Part shown: piece after piece, positions 1-7,293 of the stretch | Position numbering within the stretch: the stretch's first letter is position 1 | How the letters are laid out: each line of letters starts with the position of its first letter | Source: Pleurotus ostreatus/Saccharomyces cerevisiae fusant | Lineage: Eukaryota; Opisthokonta | Length of the DNA stretch: 12,123 nucleotides | Reading direction: 5' to 3' | Assembly: GCA_024196135.1 (NCBI GenBank) | Contig: JAMQCK010001095.1 | Location: 1 to 12,123 of the forward strand | The notes under the pieces: model-generated | Databases searched by the model: none | What the model was told of the DNA's origin: nothing | The model's input: the letters and a program-made list of their open reading frames with translations, nothing else | Program-made: the position numbers and the translations under genes

Positions 1-320
1 GACGGGGCGGCTGAGTTCAAGCGCTGCATGTCTGTCATTCCGATGGGCATGGTCGACAAACGGGCGGATAGCAATGGGTCTGTGAGTGCTTACAGACCGG
101 AAGTTCTCTCGTGCTAACAGAAGCGATAGGTTGAAACAGGAGCGCATCAAGAGGCGCGAGCAATGGGAACAAGTATCCGAACTCCACGAGCAGCAGGGTC
201 AACAAGAACATGCGTGACGCGGCGGTGATGTTGAAGGAGGTGGACAAGACGCCGGTGAAGTTGAGTGAGCTCAGTCGTCTGACATCGACGATTGCTCACC
301 CATAAGACCGCCTTCTAGAT
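1..320 (+). pseudogene. 3' part of a family A gene copy (copy L), cut by the window edge
   Basis: Bases 1-74 read in frame as a hydrophilic segment containing EFKRCMSVIPMGMVDKRADS and are identical to the reverse complement of 11573-11646 (copy R3). Bases 75-119 do not align well with R3, then identity resumes at 120-132. An intron at about 78-120, starting GTCTGT and ending CTAACAG, would keep the frame and lead into a charged, helical stretch (DRLKQERIKRREQWEQV, about 125-175). That frame stops at about 208, but the neighbouring frame continues with MLKEVDKTPVKLSELSRL to a TAA near 303, so one frameshift or an unseen splice is needed. I do not recognise the family. The 5' part lies outside the window, and calling this copy broken rests on that single frame change. 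Confidence 0.45.
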
Positions 321-505
321 GTATCTCTCCCGACTGCGCCAGCCCTTCAGCGCCTCGTCGGTCTTCGTCGTGGTTAGTGAAGGCAGTCGCTCAGCAGCTC
401 ACCGCTAACGTGCTTACATTGTAGGTGCACGAGTCTGCGGTGGGCAAGCCAGCACCCTGGTACACGTTTCTGTGTGCTGCGCGGTGGTACGAATCGAGGT
501 GGTGA
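319..505 (+). CDS. possible two-exon small protein, unknown function
   Basis: An ATG at 319 opens an 18-codon exon (319-372). It is followed by a good 52-nt intron (373-424): donor GTTAGT, branch-like GCTAAC, acceptor TTGTAG. Exon 2 (425-505) continues in the same phase and ends in TGA, giving 44 residues that include VHESAVGKPAPWYTFLCAA. The intron is the main evidence, because its length and signals match the well-supported introns of the DUF262 and F-box genes. No domain, signal peptide or clear membrane segment is recognised. It could equally be the last two exons of a longer gene, or a decayed continuation of the family A copy that ends just upstream. Confidence 0.35.
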
Positions 506-776
506 AGTGATCTTATGCAAGCGCCTCTCATGTACGAATACCTTGTGGACCTGTTCTAGCCCCATATTTACCCAATATTCTGTTGACAATGCCGACGTCC
601 TATGCAACTGTTCTATGATGACCTTCATACGAGAGATACGAGCAGCACGGGAAGACGCCGGCGGGACGCGCGAGCAAGCGCGAGAGCGCCGACAAGCGGC
701 GTTCTCTCTGTCAGGTCACGCGCATCCTGGTTTTTGTGCAGACACATCGACAACAGGCAATCACGATGTACTTGTA

Positions 777-788
777 TGATCATGATCA
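777..788. other. 12-bp perfect palindrome next to a CACGTG site
   Basis: TGATCATGATCA reads the same on both strands and overlaps a CACGTG hexamer starting at about 787. A second CACGTG lies near 858. Both are upstream of the ATG at 885 and could be binding sites for basic helix-loop-helix factors, but short palindromes also arise by chance. Confidence 0.25.
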
Positions 789-884
789 CGTGGCAGCGAG
801 CAACGCTCTCCTTCCTACCATTATTCACTCGCCCAGTGGTGCCTCGCTATTCACAACACGTGATCAGCCATCCTTTCTATTATC

Positions 885-1219
885 ATGGATCTCAATCTCG
901 AACCGGAGAAACCGCAGATGAGTTCAGAAAATCCAGCGAAGGAGGAATCTGCCTCGGTCCAACAACGCGCGCGTCAACGAGCGACTGTTCATACCCTTGC
1001 AGCCGAGATAGAGGTGCACGAAGCCATTATACAGTACTGCATCTTCCACTCAATCCTGCAAAGCATCTGCGAGGCCTACAGCAACAGAGTTCGGATAGGC
1101 TTTCGCAGCTGCATACCGTCAATCAGCAGCTATACGCTCGCATGATCACTATGCTGGACCAGGATAAAGCACTGACCGCTGTAATCAAAAGGTTGTGCGC
1201 TGCTGTAGAGGTAGCTTGA
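885..1219 (+). CDS. possible two-exon small coiled-coil protein
   Basis: The ATG at 885 starts an open frame rich in Glu, Gln, Arg and Ala (MDLNLEPEKPQMSSENPAKE and onward). The neighbouring frame from about 1082 to the TGA ending at 1219 is amphipathic and helical, with SDRLSQLHTVNQQLYARM followed by an Ala/Val-rich tail. A 68-nt intron at 1014-1081 (donor GAG|GTGCAC, acceptor CCTACAG) would join them in phase into about 88 residues. This is longer than most introns here and its donor is weak, so a single-base frameshift is the alternative. The composition suggests a coiled-coil protein or the C-terminal coiled coil of a larger one. I do not recognise the family. Confidence 0.35.
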
Positions 1220-1966
1220 ATGTTTCCCCATCATATTGTCGTTGACCTGACCAAGCACTGCAGACAGGCGATGCGCAGCTGTGCCAGATCGAGCCAGACG
1301 ATCACCTGCAGATCCCTCTACACGCAGAGATACTTGTACTCGCAGAGCAGTGCCATAGGCTGTTGTGTGATCCTTAAGACGGGGGGGGGGGGGGTTTCAA
1401 GCACGGAATGAGGGATATCAGAGTGATCGCATACATGTACGAACCCTCGATATTTACTACCTCAGTAGGTGGCCAGATCACTAGTCGCTCTTTGATAGAG
1501 GGATAAGCTCTTTGGCCAGCAATATATTTATTGAGATAGGAGTGCCTCATGAAGATCATAGTAGATGATATGAAGATGTGGGCGCACTCTCGCGCAGCAG
1601 ACATTGACGGGGAAGAAGTTCAACCTGTGCGTGACCGTGAGAATCCACGTTTACCAAAAGAGGTATCCCACGAGGGGCCGGAGACGGGAGCTGATCCGCC
1701 CTCTCGTCCCGCCCGACCTACGTCCATCATCCAACCTCGCTACCCGCCGTCCTCTGCCACTCCAGAGGCTGCTTCCTGCCTACCTCGCGCAGAAAGGGAC
1801 CTATACTTTGCCTTGCCTGAGAGCGAGAGCAAGGACAAGAATTCGGCTTTGCTTGAACAGGTACCTCGTCCGTCCTCGCATCCAGCGCGCAGAGCGTCAA
1901 GCACTCGGCTATCTGTCTAGATGGTACGATATCCCCTCTTCTCCATATTTTGCTCTGACTTCTGGT
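1220..1966. other. stretch without a convincing gene
   Basis: Frames open here without family signatures. The longest with an ATG is 1549-1920 (+), about 123 residues. It is rich in Pro, Ser and Arg and contains ERDLYFALPESESKDKNS, but no splice partner or domain is visible. An overlapping Arg-rich frame runs from 1604 into the R1 repeat and ends at 2098, so it is a chance frame or a fusion across the repeat edge. The poly-G run at 1381-1394 lies here. Confidence 0.5.
1381..1394. repeat. run of 14 G
   Basis: Fourteen consecutive G after TTAAGAC. Such a run is unstable in replication and prone to length error in sequencing. It lies outside the supported coding regions. Confidence 0.95.
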
Positions 1967-1986
1967 GAGCTGAAGGGCTTCAGCTC
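1967..1986. repeat. perfect 9-bp-arm palindrome at the outer edge of repeat R1
   Basis: GAGCTGAAG, then GG, then CTTCAGCTC. R1 and R2 are alike only from the second arm inward (1978 pairs with 6116); beyond that they differ, so the homology breakpoint falls at the centre of this palindrome. The distant copy R3 still shows a relic of the first arm (GATGAGCTGA), so the first arm belonged to the ancestral sequence and R2 lost it. Confidence 0.6.
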
Positions 1987-2145
1987 ATTGCGCGTTGCCA
2001 GTGATCCGTACGGACATCGGTTTGTCCAGACGCGGGTCCGGCGCATCTGTCGAGAGAGAGAGCCACGTACGGCCCCGTCCCGCGCGGGAGTATCGTGAAG
2101 GGAGGGGTTCTGTACTAGCAACTCTATCTCCAGGAGTCATAGCTG

Positions 2146-2200
2146 GTGAGTACCTGTCCTACAATCGCTAAGCCAAGCACGGCTGATAGTCAGCCGCCAG
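2146..2200 (+). other. 55-nt intron of family A, copy R1
   Basis: The donor is CTG|GTGAGTACC, a GCTGAT branch-like element lies about 18 nt before the end, and the acceptor is CCGCCAG. It has the same length and position as 5948-5894 (minus strand) and 11937-11883 (minus strand), which fixes the sense strand of this part of the family. Confidence 0.7.
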
Positions 2201-2243
2201 CGCGCTCTTCGTCGCCATAGATTCTGCGCCTCTTTCCCCGTCC

Positions 2244-2410
2244 TACGGCCCCACTTGCAGTCATCTACCTCTATTCCCTCTCTTTCTCGCAAGAACAATT
2301 CACGCGACGGCTCTCTACCTGTAGAAGACGCCCGAAACTGCCCGCGACGGGCGGTGAGGGTGATCGGGGGCTTCGGGCTGGAGACGACTAGTTTCGTTTC
2401 TCCGCACCGG
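2244..2410 (+). repeat. family A core segment, ancestral orientation
   Basis: This core runs from TACGGCCCCACTTGCAG to CTCCGCACCGG. It lies in the same orientation relative to its arms as in R3. The same segment is reversed relative to its arms in R2 (5684-5852). It is bounded by CC on the left and GG on the right. Confidence 0.75.
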
Positions 2411-2519
2411 TTTTTGGTTCGTCGCCAGCGTATGTTCGACCGCACTCACCTTCGGGCTTTCGTGCCGATGTCTCCTAGGTTTAGTGTGCTCATGCGGCGC
2501 AGGAGTCCCTCCTTCCGGT

Positions 2520-3328
2520 GCTCTACTGTGGCGCGCTCACTTGCGATTGGTGCTCGGCACCGCGTCAATTTCTTCGCGAGTCAGGTCTCCCCAACTGGGC
2601 TCGCATGCCATCCGGTGAGTACAGTCTCCTCCGCCGCCCGCGTCACCACGTTCGCCCATCTCCCCGCCTGCTTCGTGCCGCCTGCATTATTATCTGAGTC
2701 CTGTAATTGAGCGGCTTCCTCTGCTTTCTGGATCCTGCCCCTCGCCAGTCCAAGAGCGCACATACTTCGACTCCGCCTAGAAGGAGTACAAGCGAAGAAA
2801 AGCGCTGCCTCTGGTCAACGTCGTCGTGAACCGCAATGCCCTTTCATTCTGCTCATGGGGTGCCCTGCTTGTTCTGGTGCAGCGCGCGGTACGCGATGTA
2901 TACTCCGCGTCGTCTGGGAGGAAACAAATTTCCCGAGCCTACATATGTCGTCGTAGATGTCAAATGTTGGCGCATGAGTACTGGTGCGGTAGCAGAGTCG
3001 GGCAGACGGGGGCGCATTCAGTAGCTACGCTTATTCCTGCCGTGTAGGCCTTGTGCATGCATCATCCCTTTCGGGGTGTTCACCATTCGTCGTAGAGTTA
3101 GGCACTGGGCTATCCCACTTAGACTGGCTCAAGGTCTGCGAGACCTCGAGAAACACAATCGTTGAGCCTGAGCAAGTGGAAAATCCAAGATTCCATGAAT
3201 GAACGGTTGGCTGTGACATGGATGTGTGACGCTATTGCCGGGAAGCGGGCCGATCTGACTTCTCATTGACGGGTCCACCTCCTTGCCTTGCTTCTGCCTT
3301 CGTGTTCTGCGTCTCCCTCTTCTCAACA
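2520..3328. other. stretch between R1 and the DUF262 gene
   Basis: No convincing gene is seen. A frame runs open from R1 to about 2710, with a donor-like CCG|GTGAGTACAG at 2615. A 62-residue ATG frame at 2836-3024 (+) contains RRLGGNKFPEPTYVVVDVK and looks mildly protein-like, but has no splice partner or domain. Bases 3050-3328 would hold the promoter of the DUF262 gene; I see no TATA or CCAAT element that I would defend. Confidence 0.5.
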
Positions 3329-4758
3329 TGAGCTCTCACAGCGTCTCTGACGATGAAGCTATTGAAGACCCTTCCTCATTCGAGAGCGACACCGAGGAGA
3401 ACAAAGGCTCAGGCGTCACCACCGCCTTCAGCCTGGGAGCTGTCTTGCCAAGGCCGCACCCGAATGAATACACTCTCCTATCATTGTATGGTGAGTGAAC
3501 AAAGTATCCATTTCTGATTCTGATCTAATTGACCATACGTAGAAAATATGGTCGACGGCGGCATTGACCTGGATCCTCTGTACCAACGAGGTATGATGGT
3601 CGAGCAGGGCTGCCTGGGCACGACTGACCCCATGAAGATGTTGTCTGGAATGACAGGAAGCAGCGTGAACTCATCGACTCGCTATTTCGACACTTCTATA
3701 TTCCTCCCATCATCTTTCGTGCGTTGTGCTGCTTCGTTGCAGTGTTTAACCGTGATTTACATGTCGATAGACCTTACGAAGCATGAAGGGAAATATACAT
3801 ATATATGTGTAGATGGAAAGCAGCGCTTGACCTCAATCTACAGATTCTTCGATGGCCAAATCTATTGTGAGTGCGAGCTGTCCTTCCACCTACCACAACC
3901 TCATGTTATGTGCAGACAAGGATCCGTACGTGTCACGAAACCAGCATTTGGCGCCCACTCAAGTTGAATCAGTCGAACAGGTCAGAAACTTTGGTACAGA
4001 TCCGACCAAGTCTCCGGGACCGGTTCGGCCAGGCGCTTGCTATCGGATAAGCGCCGCAAGGCTTTCGAAAAGATTCAATTTACCTGTGTCGAGTATGAGG
4101 ACGTGACCGGCGCACAGGAGCGCGAGATATTCCATGTAAGATCTCTGTTGGTATGTGCATACACCTGCTAAGGCTCTTACCTCAGCGCGTGCAATTGGGC
4201 GTCGCTCTGACGGCGTCGGAGAAACTAGCTGCCATTGACAGCCCGCGGGCGCGATATGTCCAGTCAATCCTCAACGACTACTTCACCGAGGCTGGCGTTC
4301 TCATTCACGCACCCTTCAATTGGGACAGTTCGCGTGGTGCAGACTTCCGGGCTATCACGCTCGTGACTTACGTGTCTGAAAGCCTCTCTGAGGACTCAGC
4401 TGCACCCCAGCGCATTCCTTCCGTCCAAGTCTTGTCGCGCTGGCTCAGCTCCACCGATTCTGTGTCTTCATCAACAGAGTCGAAGCTTGCTGGTGCATAC
4501 AGCGCGCTCGAGATCATGGCAGGAAAACGCAAATACCGGCATGTCTTCGTGGAACCTGAGTCAATGGCTCCGATCGAGGTGATCATGTTCGTCCTCCTCA
4601 TATCGGTATATTCCGAGGAGCCGTCCAAGAAGGTGGTGGAACTGATGAAGGAACTGCGTGCCGAAGTGCGTCGGCGCCACGATAAAGTACACAGCACTAT
4701 CCCGGTGATGAGAACGATGTTGGCCTTCATCTTCGATAATACACCGCATTCAGTCTAG
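3329..4758 (+). CDS. stand-alone DUF262 (GmrSD N-terminal-like) domain protein, seven exons
   Basis: Exons: 3329-3490, 3543 to about 3590/3607, 3657-3718, 3771-3866, 3916-3929, 3986-4135, 4186-4758, about 373 residues. The intron phases agree except at the second junction. Order of motifs: an acidic Ser-rich N-terminus; IDLDPLYQR at residues 62-70; KQRELIDSLFRHFYIPPIIF; ICVDGKQRLTSIYRFFDGQI near residues 109-128, holding the DGxQR signature of the ParB-like DUF262 fold; CVEYEDVTGAQEREIFHRVQ; LTASEKLAAI; FNWDSSRGADFRAI; and a helical C-terminus ending HSV. In bacteria this fold is the nucleotide-hydrolysing part of GmrSD type IV restriction and related defence proteins. No HNH nuclease follows here, and the substrate in fungi is unknown. 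Introns of 52, 52, 49, 56 and 50 nt exclude bacterial contamination. At 3591-3656 no canonical intron restores the conserved frame, so the copy may be damaged. The family assignment is firm; activity is not. Confidence 0.85.
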
Positions 4759-5572
4759 AACTATCAAAGCCGGGGGGGGGGAACAGGTGAGCGCCCTTGG
4801 CGTCATTCTGTTGTAGCGAAGCGGCTGAAGAGAGATTTTCAGAACTTGGAGCGCATCGCAATGCATGAACCTTCGCAGGCCCGCAGTGACTTCCATCTTT
4901 GGGTACGCGGGTAATCTATGTTCGATATGCAAATTACCACAAACCGTGGAGACCACAATGACAGTCGTGACGAGAACAGGGCGGTTTCGCTGTGAGCTTC
5001 AAAGACAAGCTGCGCATCATTCGCAGCTATGGTCCGCTCCGAAGCCACAGAGACATCGGCATACTTTTGTCTAAGAATATGAGTCTGGTACACGTTCTTT
5101 CATGCAGTCCTTGCGCTATTGCACCCAGTTGTAGACTTAGCTGCTGCAGCCGTAAGGCTTGAACGCCAGCGAGTCGGCCATTGCCGATACCAAGAAACTG
5201 CGCTCAGGACGTCTCAACCCAGCAAGTGTCGGCTCGGTGATGAAAAAAATGGCCCATTTGCGCTACAATATACACGTTCACTCGCTGTGCTGAAGGGTGG
5301 CCGCTTTCAAGCGCCCTCCAGCCTGCGCGCGACCTTCGCCGAAAATATTCGATCACGTTGAGCACAGTCTTGCGTCGTCGCGCGGTAGCATCGCCCATGC
5401 AACACAATGTCCAATGATTTCGGGCTTTGGCGGAAGAAGTCGAACAAATAACACCAAGCAAAGTCGGAAAGGTGGCGCTGCGAAAAGGCACGACGGAAAG
5501 GTATAGAAACAGTGACAGATTTACTGGAAGGCAGTAGCTATACAAGGTTAACTCCACCTGCAACTGGACACA
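4759..5572. other. stretch between the DUF262 gene and R2
   Basis: It starts just after the DUF262 stop and includes a 10-G run. Several short frames overlap between 5119 and 5361 (+). One frame at about 5170-5298 reads RLNPASVGSVMKKMAHLRYN and looks mildly protein-like but ends at TGA, while an adjacent frame continues to 5361. This could be a decayed exon. No domain or complete gene is recognised. Confidence 0.45.
4772..4781. repeat. run of 10 G
   Basis: Ten consecutive G lie 13 bases after the DUF262 stop codon, probably in the 3' untranslated region. The run length may be uncertain in the assembly. Confidence 0.95.
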
Positions 5573-5683
5573 ACCGGAAGGAGGGACTTTTGCGCCGCAT
5601 GAGCACGCTAAACCTAGGAGACATCAGCACGAAAGCCCGAAGGTGAGTGCGGTCGGACATACGCCGGCGAGGAACCAAAGACC

Positions 5684-5852
5684 TACGGCTCCACTTGCAG
5701 TCATCTACCTCTTTCCCCTCTCACTCTCTCGCAGAAACAACCCACGCGACGGCTCTCTACCTGTAGAAGACGCACGAGACTGCCCGCGACGGGCGGTGAG
5801 GGTGATCGGGGACTTCGTGCTAGGGACGACTAGTTTCGTTTCTGCGCACCGG
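5684..5852 (-). repeat. family A core segment, inverted relative to its arms
   Basis: It runs from TACGGCTCCACTTGCAG to CTGCGCACCGG in the plus direction, as in R1, although the surrounding arms are reversed. The junctions are clean: the left arm ends GAACCAAAGACC and the right arm starts ACGGGAAAAGGGGCGCAG. Only CC/GG is shared in inverted form at the two ends. Confidence 0.75.
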
Positions 5853-5893
5853 ACGGGAAAAGGGGCGCAGAGTCTATGGCGACGAAGAGCGCG

Positions 5894-5948
5894 CTGGCGG
5901 CTGACTATCAGCCGTGCTTGACTTAGCGATTGTAGGACAGGTACTCAC
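5894..5948 (-). other. 55-nt intron of family A, copy R2
   Basis: On the minus strand the donor is CTG|GTGAGTACC and the acceptor CCGCCAG, with GGCTGATAG near the 3' end. It is nearly identical to the R1 intron, so the intron was kept during the duplication and the copy did not arise from spliced RNA. Confidence 0.7.
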
Positions 5949-6089
5949 CAGCTATGACTCCTGGAGATAGAGTTGCTGGTACAGGACCCCTCCCTTCACG
6001 ATACTCCCGCGCAGGACGGGGCCGTACGTGGCTCTCCCTCTCGACTGATGCGCCGGACCCGCGTCTGGACAAACCGATGTCCGTACGGA

Positions 6090-6350
6090 TCACTGGCAAC
6101 GCACAATGAGCTGAAGAGCTTGACACGATGACCCTGGGGCTTGAGACGCGCCCGAAGACGAAGGCAGAAGCGGAGGATTGAGAAGCAGCGCAGGGGACGC
6201 CCGCACCGGAGGTGCGACGTTCTCAGTGTCGGGGAACGGTTCCCGGCTAGAGAAATCAATGGTGATCGGGAGGTTGCGCGAGTCACCAGCACCAGCAGGT
6301 AACTTCTGTGACATCAGGGAGCACGAAAGGTGAGTACGCAGGAGGCTCAC
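6090..6350 (-). other. possible minus-strand exon of a Pro/Ser-rich protein, interrupted by R2
   Basis: On the minus strand, a plausible 45-nt intron (6350-6306: GTGAGCC to GTCACAG, with CTGATG) is followed by an open stretch. It includes NLPITIDFSSREPFPDTEN and then a Pro/Ser/Leu-rich run, and it enters the outer end of R2, where it stops. Further upstream on the same strand (about 6410-6530) another frame reads SGPAAPVTLVRPSSESTSS. The composition suggests a disordered fungal protein. The phases across the proposed intron do not join cleanly, so this is at best a decayed gene whose 3' part was replaced by R2. Confidence 0.3.
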
Positions 6351-6352
6351 CT

Positions 6353-7103
6353 AAGACGGGGGCGCCATCGCAGCTGTGAGCGGCTGGGGAGGGTCTAGAA
6401 TAAGTGCCAGACTTAGCACAGTCGGGGAAGACAATCTGCGGGAGGGTCGCCCGATGAGACCGAGGACGTGGATTCAGAAGATGGACGTACCAGCGTCACT
6501 GGCGCTGCTGGACCAGATTTGACAGGCGAGCCGTGAAGGGACGGGGTGGACTATGCAAGAGAATGTAGGACGATGGTGCCAGTGCAGGTGGGCAATGATG
6601 TAGGCTGTAGCGCAAGGCGGCGCGTGGGAAGGAGCCAGGTCCCGTTATGGCCTTGCGTGGCGTTTGTCGCGTCGCACCGTATCCGTCGATCTCAGCTCAC
6701 TCCCGACACGTCTGCCTTCCCGAACGACGCGTCTCTGAATGTGTTTGAGCATAGAACATGTCCATTCCACCACAGGAATACAATATGCGCCGCCCCTCCT
6801 CGTCTGAGCATGCAAGCACAAGACTCACGGTTAAAGCGCATCAAGCTTACGACGGCCTCAGCGACCTAGTGCAGCAACCTCCAGCGCAGCAGCCGACTCA
6901 CAGCACCTCAAACCATCACTACAGCCCCTTCTCCGACCGCTCCGTCTTCCGGCATCCTCACGAAGCATAACTATCCCCGGAGCGGCTTCAGTCACTATCG
7001 CGGACGCTCGGTCGACACAGCAGTCAGGAAGACCAGGGATTCGGCTTGGAGCCCGCAATATTGGAACTTCTCCCCTTCCCCACCACATCTTCCCTCACCT
7101 TAA
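6353..7103. other. stretch of weak Pro/Ser-rich open frames
   Basis: No supported gene. Plus-strand frames at 6758-6970 and about 6872-7102 are rich in Ser, Pro, Thr and His. They could be relics of the low-complexity N-terminus of the DUF6589-like pseudogene that follows, since such proteins often begin with disordered Ser/Pro-rich tails. Frames change repeatedly and no splice pattern is convincing. Confidence 0.4.
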
Positions 7104-7293
7104 GATGCGTACTACAACAGTAATTGCCAAACGACCTATGCGGCCGCCGCGGTCCAGCGTACCCCGCCTTACCTCGTTTTTCTCTACGCATCACTGGCGT
7201 CGCCCTTCTCACACACGCGTCCAACGCATGCTGCAACCTTCAATAGTTCCACTGCTTCAGTGTCTGTGAGTCACCAAAGAGCGCGCAGAGGTA

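Larger units (their letters stand above)
1978..2519 (+). pseudogene. family A copy R1, left arm of an inverted repeat pair
   Basis: This 542-bp segment matches the reverse complement of 5573-6116 at roughly nine bases in ten by eye, and more distantly R3. On the plus strand it carries a 55-nt intron (2146-2200: GTGAGTACC, branch-like GGCTGATAG, acceptor GCCAG) that is present at the same place in R2 and R3. The frame before the intron reads RTDIGLSRRGSGASVERE, comparable to RTDLGSSRRGPGASAERE in R3. After splicing it would read ARSSSP and then hit TAG at 2218-2220, where R3 has TGG. Another frame stays open to about 2710 but does not join the upstream one in phase. I take this as a decayed gene copy; its original function is unknown. 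Confidence 0.6.
5573..6116 (-). pseudogene. family A copy R2, right arm of the inverted repeat pair, with a flipped core
   Basis: This 544-bp segment is the inverted partner of R1. Its arms (5573-5683 and 5853-6116) match R1 as reverse complements, but the core 5684-5852 matches R1 in the direct orientation. On the minus strand it keeps the 55-nt family intron (5948-5894) and the frame RTDIGLSRRGSGASVERE. It shares the TAG stop (minus strand, 5876-5874) with R1, where R3 has TGG. The core inversion destroys any reading frame downstream of that point. The copy cannot encode the family product; what remains is useful only as a record of rearrangement. Confidence 0.65.

Noticed and set aside
602..1219. 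205-residue plus-strand open frame as a single gene
   Set aside because: Only its last ~46 codons look like protein; the first part has no coding character, and the ATG at 885 in another frame gives a better gene model with an intron.
3329..4758. Bacterial contamination carrying a restriction system
   Set aside because: The conserved protein is recovered only after removing several short spliceosomal introns.
5204..5563. 119-residue minus-strand open frame
   Set aside because: No recognisable domain or splice structure; it overlaps equally weak plus-strand frames.
1978..6116. A classical terminal-inverted-repeat DNA transposon with a transposase
   Set aside because: No transposase lies between the repeats, no target-site duplication is seen, and the repeats are themselves gene copies with an intron.
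6329..6352. AGGTGAG...CTCACCT inverted repeat as a regulatory hairpin
   Set aside because: The arms are only 7 bp with a 10-base loop, and each arm is a splice-donor-like sequence, so chance or an intron explains it.
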